Assembly (NCBI GenBank): GCA_004565275.1
Contig: SDOX01000010.1
Coordinates: forward strand, 354-61,863
Reading direction: 5' to 3'
From: Nannochloropsis salina CCMP1776
Taxonomy: Eukaryota; Sar; Eustigmatophyceae; Eustigmatales; Monodopsidaceae
DNA length: 61,510 nucleotides
Position numbers and translations under genes: made by a program. This document shows positions 23,741 to 32,788 of this stretch, in pieces; the first letter of the stretch is position 1; the number at the start of each line of letters is the position of its first letter. Below the pieces are notes generated by a model. The model did no database searches. It saw only the letters and a program-made list of their open reading frames with translations, and was not told where the DNA came from.

Positions 23741-26311
23741 ATGGTATGTGCAAGAAAGATGGTGGGGGGTGGCGGGCGGGACGTTTAGGGTTGTGACTGG
23801 TGGTGTAGTGAGTGTCGTTGCGATGGGAGGAGCGCCATCATCCTCACATCTCGCTTGTCATTTTTCACTTTCTCGTCACAGCCGCAACATGACTATATGG
23901 AACAGCATCGGAAAAAGCATGGAGAAAGGCTTGATCGGGAAGAGAGACTGTAAGTATTTGAGTTTGTTGCCGAATAAAATACGGAATGTGGAGGGATCAA
24001 TGCGCGAGAAGCGACCCAGCAGAGATGGAGCTGGGGCTCTTTGTTGTGCATCAACAGAAGGAGGAGCAGAAACCTTCAAAGAGTTACACTCATTGTGTGA
24101 ATTACTACATGAATCTCCTAGTCTGTTGCAAACTTGATCCTTAGTGACCGGTGGCATTTTCCTCCCCCCCCACTCTTACCTTCAGACGCAAAAAGGAGGC
24201 GCGAGAGGTCCATCGTCGTTCTAAATTTGCCCAGAAAGTACACGGCTTACGGGCAAAACTGTACAATGCCAAGCGCTACAAAGAGAAAGCCCAGATGCGG
24301 AAAACGTACGTCGTCACCCGGGTTGTCTGCCCGCTTTCTCCCCTTTCTTTCACTTTTCGGCGCGCGATCGAGGCCTTTTGCATGTGATAACCCTCACTTT
24401 CCGTCTTCTATCCTCGCTCAGCCTGGCCATGCATCAGGAGAAGACCAGTAAACGTGCCAATCAGGAGGGCGCGCCGGAAGGGGCTGTACCTGCCTATTTG
24501 ATCGACCGAGAAGGGGTTTCGCGTGCGAAGGTAAGGCGGGAGTGGGATATTATTCACCTGGGATGGATGGACACCTAGGTTAAGAATAAGTTAATTACGG
24601 GGGCTAGGGATAGGGTCAGCAGTATAGTATGGTTGATAAAAATGGGAAATGTTAGGGTTGGTCCTTGGTCGGAAGCGAGTCAGTCAGTCATGATATCCCG
24701 CGTGCTTCATGCACTTTCTCTTTCTTCTCTTTCTCTTGCGCAGGTCCTCTCTAACTCTGTCAAGCAAAAGCGGGCGGAGAAGGCAGGAAAATGGAGCGTT
24801 CCTTTGCCCAAGGTCAAACCCGTTGCGGACGATGAAATGTTCAAAATCATGCAGTCGGGGAAACGCAAAGGTAGGAAGCTTATCACCACATGCTTTGCTT
24901 TTTCCCCTATCAACTCTGCCCCTTTTAACCTTTCTGTCGGTCGAATATGTCTCGGAGAGGAACCAACTGGCGCATCTTGCTCCCTTTCCGCCCCCTGGCG
25001 TTCCTGGATCCCGTCGTGGATACACGCGTACAATCTTCTCACCACGTCTTGCCCGTTTTACAGCGAAATCTTGGAAGCGGATGGTAACGAAGGTCACCTT
25101 TGTGGGCGAAAACTTTACGCGCAAGGCTCCCAAGTAAGCAGGGAGCGAGGGAGCGAGAGAGAGGGCTCAAGAAGGGTGTGGAGAAGGGATCAAGGGAAAT
25201 CCGGGGGCCTTCGATGGGACGAGGGCATGCAAGAGGGGGACCGAATGGGTTGGAGAGCGAGCGATCTGATTCCCCTATGAGACTAAACGATTGAAAGTCT
25301 GGCTGCTTTTCTCTTTGCGGCCATCTCTTCTCCTCCCTGCGACATTCTTTTGGAGACGAACAAGCATTTTTCCTCTCTCTCCCCTTGAACCTCATCTCCG
25401 CGCCTTCCCCTACACCCCACCTCTCCTCGTGTCCGACAGATTCGAGCGCTTCATTCGGCCCACAGGGTTACGGTTCAAGAAGGCGCATGTCACGCATCCC
25501 GACTTGCAGGTGCGTTCGTTGCCTCCAGCGGCGGTCAGCCGGCAGGAAAGGGGGATATGTGCGTGAAGTGGGAGCTTCTCGGCATCAACACAATCGTCGT
25601 CCGTCACTAATGATGCGATTAATACGATACGGAGATATTGGTCCCTGTTATCGAGCGTTGACTCTTTATCTTCTTCTCCCCGTTTGCCGCCGAGTCTGTG
25701 TCGTTTTTCTCACATCATACTCTCTCCCTCCCTCCCTTCTTTCCTTCTCTCATTATTTCTTCCTGTAGGCGACATTCTGTTTGGACATTCTGGGCGTCAA
25801 GAAGAATCCGTCTTCGCCCATGTACACGACCTTGGGGGTTATAACCAAGGGCACCGTCATCGAGGTCGGAGGGAGGACGAGACAAACGGAGGGGCAGAGG
25901 GAGGCTCAGCCGCGTGTTCGTATCTTGGACCTCTCATTGCTGCCCTTCCTCGCATATTTTCTCCCTCCCTCCCTCACTCCCTCCCTCGTTTCCTCTAATT
26001 TTAACAGGTTAATGTTTCGGAGTTGGGCCTTGTTACCACGAGCGGGAAGGTTGTTTGGGGAAAGTACGCGCAGGTGCGTTCGAGGGAGAGAGGGGGGGAA
26101 AGGAGAGGGCTAGGGTGTTAAAGGAGAGATGAAGGGAATTAGAAAGAGGGAATTAGAAAAAGGGACAGATGATGATGAGGGAATTTTCTTCATTCTGGGC
26201 TCCTGTGATAACTTTCACACTCACGCCCTTTCCGCACACTCTTGCTGCATGTATCAGGTAACCAACAACCCTGAACTTGACGGATGCATCAATGCGGTCC
26301 TCCTGGTCTAG
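23741..26311 (+). CDS. NSA2: Ribosome biogenesis protein NSA2 (60S pre-ribosome factor)
   Basis: Ten exons: 23741-23743, 23882-23949, 24186-24305, 24422-24530, 24744-24870, 25064-25133, 25440-25509, 25769-25864, 26008-26073, 26258-26311; 260 residues, matching the usual ~260. NSA2 acts in the nucleolus on 27S pre-rRNA processing and 60S assembly and is an eS8-like fold protein. Recognisable blocks: [18 protein letters not shown], [14 protein letters not shown], [91 protein letters not shown], and the invariant end [14 protein letters not shown]. The initiator ATG is the entire coding part of exon 1, ending in ATG|GTATGT; this is inferred because the conserved protein starts Met-Pro-Gln and exon 2 starts Pro-Gln. 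The exon 8 donor is GTCGGA. Confidence 0.93.
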
Positions 26312-26796
26312 TTGGTTTCGGGCCGGGGAATAGGGGTGTATGCAGGGAAAGCTTGGAGGAAATCGTGGAGAGGGTGATAACGAATAGGACGAACAGATGA
26401 GGGTGGTACTGTTGATGAGGGCTTAGCCCGTGTGTGCGGACTTAGGGGGAAGGAACTAGTGTGGGGGGTCGGCGCCGGGTGAACGTTCGAGAGGGCCCCA
26501 AGAATTGTAAATTGACATGCAGTATGTGTACGAGCGAAGGGACAGAGAAGAAGAAGACGTATCGAGAATCGACACATCTCACTCAGATGATGTCCACAGC
26601 ATCTAGACTTCCAAGAGCGGCTCTTTTTTGCCAGTATTTGTTTGACCCGCTGGAGGATATCTGTCTTACAATTCTCTACAATTTACTTCAAGTCATATAG
26701 AACATCCCTGCAGGCCAGCGGTCCAACTTTAGGTTTCCTTCCCTCTTGATTCTACAGCGTCTCGCTTCCAGGACACCCCCCTCTTTCCCTCTTTCC
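26312..26796. other. Convergent intergenic region
   Basis: Between the 3' end of NSA2 and the 3' end of a minus-strand gene. No gene seen; 3' UTRs and termination signals of both are expected here. Confidence 0.5.
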
Positions 26797-27327
26797 CTAC
26801 ACCGGGGCTGCACTCCTGCTGCACGAGGCATTCGCTGCCTCCCTCGCGCCCGGGCACACCCTCTCCAAGCCTTCCACCAACTCCGCCTGCTCCCCGAGTC
26901 GCAGCGTCTTCATCATCTCGCCGAAACAACAGGAGGTGTAGTATGCGCACTTTTCCTTTTTAGCCAGGGCCTGTGCGGTGGCGGCTGCCTCCCTCTCGCG
27001 GTCGGCTTTCCGATGCTTCCCGTTGCCGATCTTGGTCCAGGCCACGCCTAAGAGAAAGCAGAAGGGAGGGAGGGAGGAAGATCGTGGGAACATAGTGCTT
27101 GGAGAGCAAGGATCGCGCCCTGGGAGATGTGCCGGTAGTTGGGGTGAGTGTATGGTGGCAGTGGTGCAGAGAGGAGACCAGGAATTCAGACACAGCCTTT
27201 CCCAAATTGGCACCTGTAGGAGTGCCCACGTTGGCGCTTGCGGAAGCAGAAAGGGAACGAACGATGAGCTCGGCGCAGAGACGACCCGAGACCGTGTCTT
27301 GAGCGCAGCCGAAGGTCCCGATGAAGC
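26797..27327 (-). CDS. Partial model of an unrecognised protein, two 3' exons
   Basis: A minus-strand exon beginning at 27327 after an ACCACAG acceptor reads GFIGTFGCAQDTVSGRLCAE and onward through a Ser/Ala-rich part. A GTGCCA donor after GTPTG would join it in phase 1 to a last exon (acceptor TCTTAG near 27050) reading VAWTKIGNGKHRK, an Ala/Lys-rich helix and a Cys-containing end (KEKCAYYTSCCFGEMMKTLR), stopping at 26797. No initiator Met is found in phase. It may be the 3' part of the gene at 27412-28410, but no donor there has the right phase. Function unknown. Confidence 0.35.
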   Translation of the reverse strand, partial: ASSGPSAALKTRSRVVSAPSSSFVPFLLPQAPTWALLQVPIWERLCLNSWSPLCTTATIHSPQLPAHLPGRDPCSPSTMFPRSSSLPPFCFLLGVAWTKIGNGKHRKADREREAAATAQALAKKEKCAYYTSCCFGEMMKTLRLGEQAELVEGLERVCPGAREAANASCSRSAAPV

Positions 27328-27411
27328 CTGTGGTTGGTGAGGGAGGTGGATCAGGAGGTTTAAGGCCGAAATTACGTGGTGCTGCATGATTGTACGTCTG
27401 GTGCCTCTTTC

Positions 27412-28410
27412 TCACTTTTGTTGCCTTTTAGTCACATCCTTCTCGTCTTTTTCCCACAATTCTACCCACTTGTTTCCCATTTTTCTTCTTTTCAGCGCCA
27501 TTATCTCCTCACCTGCCATTCGATAGATCAGCAGCTCCTCTGATGGCACAGGAATCCATGTTTCTTCCTCCCCTTCACCTGCTTCCATCTCCTCCTCCTC
27601 TTCGTCCTCCTCTTCGTCCTCCTGCTCTTCCATTCTCATCAAACCCTCCTGACATGCGTTCCGAAATTCCCGCACCTGCCTATCGAACAAAGGACCGCAG
27701 GGAGAGGCACAAAAAGAGCTAATTCTTAATGCCTGCGATTCCAACGTCCGTGCATTGAACGTCACGCTAACGATGCGGTCGTAAAACCCTCCCCAGCTTC
27801 CCACGCAGGCTCCCTCTAAATCCAGCTGATCCACGCGCCGGTCCACTGGAGTTGGATCGCACATTTTGTCTTTTCTCTTTTCCCCCTTCTTTTGGAGCGG
27901 CACAGATTGGTTGAAGGAAGTAGATACGACTGCATCCTGGTCAAGGAGGGCAGGTAGCGTGGTTGCTGTGGGCAATGCAGCTGATGAAGTCGCCGTGCTT
28001 ACAGTTTCTGTATTTTGAGTCGCGGATACCAGGTTAACACGTGAAGGGGCAGAATTGGCAATGCCCGGCTTTCTACTTCCTTCATGGATATTGGGTAGAT
28101 CTCTTGAATTTGAATAGGCAATGGGCGAGGTTGGTGAGGGAGATGTCGAAAAGGAATATGAAGTTTCCAATTGACCGAGGCCTCCTCGTAGGCCGCAACC
28201 TCGACCTCTGGGACAGCCGGTGGAGGGTAACAAAGACTTCAAGGCTGGTACCGTGGACACAACCGCTTCATTCACAGACGAATTTTCAACGAAGCTGGCG
28301 CCCGCGAACGAGTGGACATCAAAAGTGGTGTAGTGAAGGCTTGATAGGAAGAGCAGGATCGAGCATGGCAGATGCATTACATGCGGTACTGTGATAGCCG
28401 ATGTCGACAT
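27412..28410 (-). CDS. Hypothetical protein with signal peptide and acidic tract
   Basis: Frame of 332 residues from the ATG at 28410; the frame is open further upstream, but this Met precedes a hydrophobic signal peptide (HLPCSILLFLSSLHYTTFDV). The middle is Ser/Thr-rich and low-complexity. Residues ~185-240 look globular (VDQLDLEGACVGSWGGFYDR and SQALRISSFCASPCGPLFD). A long Glu/Asp run and a Lys-rich end follow. No known domain is recognised. The GSWGGFYDR region is the best probe for distant homologues. A donor GTGAGA overlaps the stop, so the true gene may continue by splicing into the exons near 27.3-26.8 kb. Confidence 0.5.
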   Translation of the reverse strand: MSTSAITVPHVMHLPCSILLFLSSLHYTTFDVHSFAGASFVENSSVNEAVVSTVPALKSLLPSTGCPRGRGCGLRGGLGQLETSYSFSTSPSPTSPIAYSNSRDLPNIHEGSRKPGIANSAPSRVNLVSATQNTETVSTATSSAALPTATTLPALLDQDAVVSTSFNQSVPLQKKGEKRKDKMCDPTPVDRRVDQLDLEGACVGSWGGFYDRIVSVTFNARTLESQALRISSFCASPCGPLFDRQVREFRNACQEGLMRMEEQEDEEEDEEEEEMEAGEGEEETWIPVPSEELLIYRMAGEEIMALKRRKMGNKWVELWEKDEKDVTKRQQK

Positions 28411-28855
28411 TGCAGTCAATTTAGAATTAAGAAAAGGTTTATTTTTCAAAAATTGACCTAACTCAGAAATGCGGAGGTTCAAAAGTAGAGATCTATGTCT
28501 CAATTCACATGCGAAAAACAAAGAGGGGGGGTAGGGATTCGGCAGTTCAAGCCGACATGTCCGAACCCGACAAGAAGATCCCTCTGAAGACGTGGCATCG
28601 GGAAGTCTTTCTCTTTTATGTAACCAGCGCCCACCCTTCACGATCAGCAGGATGAAGATACTGCATGGGACTTTCTTGGCTCAAAAAGAGAAGGTGTACC
28701 AGGCGGCAAATTGAAAATACCACGATCTGTCCCTCCGCAAGTTATCCCCGCTTTGCCGCTGATAATGCATTCGCTGCCTTGGATTTTTGGACGTTGTGCA
28801 ATACTAATTGAGACGCATTCTACCCACAGAATATCAAAGATTTGGGTTTTTGCAA

Positions 28856-29200
28856 ATGCAGAATGTACGCAATTTGCGTGGTTTGCTGGCCGTGGTCAGT
28901 ACAGCGCTTTTTGTGTGCCTCCTAATTCCTGCAAGGGCCCAAACCCAACTGCACCATTCCAATATTTTGCAGCGTCCTGACTACACAAGTGGTGATATTT
29001 CTTCAGATGGAAATGAGGACATAGTATCTGTAGCATCTGAACGTGTCATAGCATCGAGAGAGGAAATAACTGGAAAGAATGGAGGCTCGCTCGAAGCGGA
29101 AGGGCGTGAACTTCGCATCGGAGACAGTGCATTCGCTATGATGATGACCCTTAACGCGAACTACTTGCGGGTTAATATGTGGAAAGATACAACGCTGTGA
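28856..29200 (+). CDS. Small predicted secreted protein, unknown
   Basis: 114 residues from the second in-frame Met. The start NVRNLRGLLAVVSTALFVCL followed by LIPARAQTQ is a textbook signal peptide with an A-x-A site. The mature part is acidic/polar (SSDGNEDIVSVASERVIASR) with no cysteines or domain. It resembles the subtelomeric protein at 423-803 only in having a signal peptide ending in AQT. It may continue by splicing into later exons; none was modelled. Confidence rests on the signal peptide alone. Confidence 0.4.
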   Translation: MQNVRNLRGLLAVVSTALFVCLLIPARAQTQLHHSNILQRPDYTSGDISSDGNEDIVSVASERVIASREEITGKNGGSLEAEGRELRIGDSAFAMMMTLNANYLRVNMWKDTTL

Positions 29201-29960
29201 TATATTGTAGTTCACTTATGTTTCATTAGAGATACAAGGAATAAGGAAATGCCCCGTAATGATTTTAATCCATTGAGAATGTATTCCGCAGCACCGAGGC
29301 CGAGCGGAGTAGTCTTCTTTGGGGATCAAATTTTTGTCACCTGGCCGTGTACTCACATATATTAAATCTACTCTGCACATAAAAATGTCTCAATTATGAT
29401 TTCTCATACACGAATTTCGAGTTACTTTTTCGGAGGGGCAGGCACTAGTTGTCTCTAATTGAGTTCAAGGTTCCTGATAAGGCCGGAATTCTTTTCTTCC
29501 AGTGATGATGCCGGTTGATGCTTCATGGTTCAAAATACGAAGATCGCGCATTTTTAGTTATAAACCTTGCTTAAATTTCAGTTGTTGACAGTGCATTGTC
29601 TGGCACTAGACCGTTCGCTAGTAGTCCTCCATCCCATCGGCGACATGTTATCCTCTCGCACATATTTCAAGCACATGAAACGGCGTGGTCGTTGACTGAC
29701 GCACTCCGAGACAGAAATTCCTGTCACATACTGGCTTCTGTGTACTCGCGCAGGTCCTGCCGGAGCAATGCGAGAGCAGCCAACTGTGCTACCCGTGCCG
29801 CCACTTTTCTTGTTTCAGTACGTGGCTTTCTACCACGAATGAACACATACGTATGCGTGTCCGATGGCGAGGCATTCGAGTCAAATCACCCGTATACTTG
29901 CTTACATTCCCTCTCGTGTGTATCCTATTTGCGAACAGAAGAAAGGAGTTGCGATTATTC
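29201..29960. other. Intergenic, A+T-rich left part
   Basis: No convincing gene. Sequence open in frame upstream of the SDR start from 29853 could extend that protein by 36 residues with a hydrophobic patch (VYLLTFPLVCILFA), which would add a membrane or signal segment; the choice between the two starts is unresolved. Confidence 0.45.
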
Positions 29961-31127
29961 ATGACGGCGGGCAAATATCTGGTTATTGGGGGAACGGGGG
30001 GAATCGGACGCATGCTAGCAAATCGACTGGTGATGAAATATCACAAGGTGAGCCGAAGTAAAATGTGGGCATTTACAATGCGAAGAAGAGGCCGATTGAT
30101 GATATAAAGCCCAACGATATATATGATGATGACCATTTGTGTGTTTTCAGCTTTTAAAGGTCGAAGACGCCTTGTGTGAAGGAGAACTTGGAAATGGTGT
30201 CGGGCGTTAAGAACCAATCCCGAGGAAGTCAAGTCTCGTTTCTCAGAGCAAGCAAACAGAAACGACCGACGTCCTATCGACAACACGACGATGAAGCGAT
30301 CCGTGTCGACCAAGAGCTTTATTAATGTGATAAATGTACACCACATCTGAAGACCAGCTTGGTGATTGCAATCTACATGTTGCGACGAAGGCTTACCCGT
30401 CCCTCGTTCCGCCCCCTATTCCTCCACCTCTCAGGTGCATTTGATCTCGCGCCACCAGGATCAGCTAAACCATCTGGCGTCCTCATTACACGCGCCTGGA
30501 GACACAGGGACGCACACGGGAGTGGAAGGGACTGTGGGCTTCACCGACGTGGACGTGACGGACACGGCAGCCCTTGAGAAAGCCATCAAAGGGATGGGCC
30601 CGCTTAACGGCCTTGCCTACTGCGTGGGGAGCATCAACCTGAAGCCCCTCAAGGCCACCACATCCGACGACTTCCTTCAGGCCTTCATGCTCAACACTTT
30701 AGGCGCCGCCACCGCCATCCGCGCCGCGCTGCCAGGCCTAAGCGCCCAGTACAAGAAAAGCGGGGAGGCCGGTAGCGTCGTCCTCTTCTCCTCCGTGGCC
30801 GTGCAGCAAGGGTTTCCCAACCACGCCATCATTAGTGCCTGCAAAGGTGGCATCGAGGGCTTGACACGCGCCCTCGCCGCCGAGCTTGCTCCCTCCGTCC
30901 GCGTCAACGCGGTGGCCCCTTCCTTAACAGATACGCCGCTCGCCCAAGTCCTGACCCGGTCACAGCCCATGAAGGAGGCGATCGCCAAGGCCCACCCTAT
31001 CCCCCGGCTCGGTCGCGGGGACGACGCGGCGGCAGCGGCGGCCTTTCTCTTGGATAACTCGGAGTCGTCCTGGATAACAGGGCAGATTGTGGGCGTGGAC
31101 GGAGGGCGGTCCGTTGTACGAAAATGA
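29961..31127 (+). CDS. SDR-fold NAD(P)-binding protein lacking the catalytic Tyr
   Basis: Exons 29961-30047 and 30435-31127 (phase 0, donor GTGAGC, acceptor CTCTCAG), 259 residues. The nucleotide-binding loop VIGGTGGIG is at residues 8-16, with DVTD at the adenine pocket and VLFSSVAVQQG at the catalytic Ser strand (Ser148/149). The usual YxxxK is replaced by I162-S-A-C-K166, so the catalytic Tyr is absent while the Lys is kept. RVNAVAPSLTDTPLA and a C-terminal GQIVGVDGGRS are typical of classical SDRs. Some bacterial SDR-like proteins with an HASIAAAKG motif show the same loss. It may bind a cofactor and act as a non-canonical reductase or a pseudo-enzyme. The start at 29961 is the family-typical one. 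Confidence 0.8.
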
Positions 31128-31331
31128 GGAGAAAGGGGTCTAGAAGAGGGGAGGCGATGACAGAGGGGTGGGGGGGTCGGGGGAAAGCAGTGATGGACGG
31201 GGTTTGATGATGGAGGGAGGATGCGGCGGGGCGTGTAAGTAGAGAGAAAATTTCAAATCAACAAGATAAACACTACGGCGCCACAGCGACCGGGTCTTTT
31301 GCTTGAGATCTGGGTTTAGAAACTCGGTGCT

Positions 31332-31898
31332 TCATACTTTGGGTTTCTTTAGCCCGCAAATCGTTGCCTGGTCCTCTCCCTCCCCTCCCTCCCCTCCCTC
31401 CTGCCTGCCGGCTGTCACCGCCCAGACAGCCTCCCCCTCCGCTTCTTTCCCCTCATTTTCATCCTTGCAAGACGACGCCTCGACCCTCCTTTTGGCCACG
31501 TCCTCCACATTTCCAAAGGCCCTCACGCCCTCCCCTTTCATTCCTTCAACCCGCCCTTCCTCTCCCTCCTCCGGCTCTTCACTTTCTTCCACCTCCATCC
31601 CCTCCTCCCTTTCCCGCCCACCTATCTCGCCCGTCAAAAAGATATCACTGTCGTCTTTGGCCCCTCCTACCGCACGTATAACCTGCCCCCATACCCCCCC
31701 TTCCCGCAAAGGAGGGAGGAGGCCATTGTCGTGTCGCCCGGAAAAGGATGACGAGCCAGGCTCGTAAGGCGGCACCTCTCCCTCCTCAGAGGGCGGAGGA
31801 GTGCGCTGCACGGTGGGGGGAATGCATGATATCCAGTGATTAATCAAGGCATGACCATTAGAATATATGGCATGAAAGTATGAGGGGAGAGCGAGCAT
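31332..31898 (-). CDS. Hypothetical acidic protein, possibly a 3' exon
   Basis: 188-residue frame convergent with the SDR gene. The first ~28 residues may be intronic: a GTGCAG acceptor near 31816 would start the exon at RTPPPSEEGEVPPYEPGSSS. A short globular-looking part (GVWGQVIRAVGGAKDDSDIF) precedes a Glu/Gly-rich low-complexity tail. No domain is recognised and no upstream exon could be joined with confidence, though frames at 32145-32445 on the same strand are candidates. Confidence 0.35.
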   Translation of the reverse strand: MLALPSYFHAIYSNGHALINHWISCIPPTVQRTPPPSEEGEVPPYEPGSSSFSGRHDNGLLPPLREGGVWGQVIRAVGGAKDDSDIFLTGEIGGREREEGMEVEESEEPEEGEEGRVEGMKGEGVRAFGNVEDVAKRRVEASSCKDENEGKEAEGEAVWAVTAGRQEGGEGGEGEDQATICGLKKPKV

Positions 31899-32788
31899 AC
31901 GTCGGTCGGTTCTCCGTTTTTAAAAGGGGGGATGGGATAAGGCAAAAAGGAAATGGAGGTGTCAGCGCAACTGCGGGGCTAATTGGCTGTCATAGCTGAC
32001 CCTAAAAAAGGAAAAAAAGGATAAGCTCTACAAGGATATACACTTGGTAGATGGCACAGACAGGCGTAGGGATTGGCAGAAGAGCTTTGGTGGCCGTTTC
32101 TGCAGTTACGGCTACGATACATAACGGGGAGGTTTGCAGCAAGCTTATACTTTCGATGCACGTACGATTGGTGACACTTGCGAAAGTGGCGTTAGACAGG
32201 CGAAGGTATGCGATTCAACAGGCTGGTTTATGTTAGGAGCCTGTGTGAAGAAGGTTGCTTGGACCCCAACAAGCGGGTCTTCGCAATTTGTAGCGGAGGA
32301 AGAAGAGACGGAGGTCGTAGGGAGCGTCGAAGACAGTGCAGGCGACGCCTCCGGCATTCCTGTCTAACTTGCTGCGCTCATTCGCGGTTGTATCCAGCAT
32401 GTGGTGAGTATGTTCAACCTTCCGAGGATAAAAGGGGTTTATCATGTGGAATGGTCGCCGGCCTTCTTGGATTAAGTCTTGGTTATGAAGAAGGGGGACG
32501 CGGCTCGGCCCATATCCTTTTAGGCTCCTGAAAAAGAGCTTGCTCCCAACAAGTTACTGAATGCCGAGAAGATCAAATGATTTCTGGCTTGACAGGGCTT
32601 AACGATGGGCTTTAAAACATATGAGACTTGATCATGAAGGTGGATGCTCCACATCCGAGACATGAGCAGAACAGGACGATTGAGAGCTGTCACAAAATCC
32701 TCATATTTCTCTATTCTTCTTTATTCAATTTATTTATTTCATCCCGTTGTCGTGATCCATGCAGCAAATCAAATAATGTCGATAAATC
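31899..32788. other. Interval with possible minus-strand exons, otherwise empty
   Basis: Frames at 32145-32357 and 32233-32445 (minus) overlap each other in different frames and are not called. Nothing else is recognised. The 3' UTR of the PfkB kinase lies at the right end. Confidence 0.35.
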
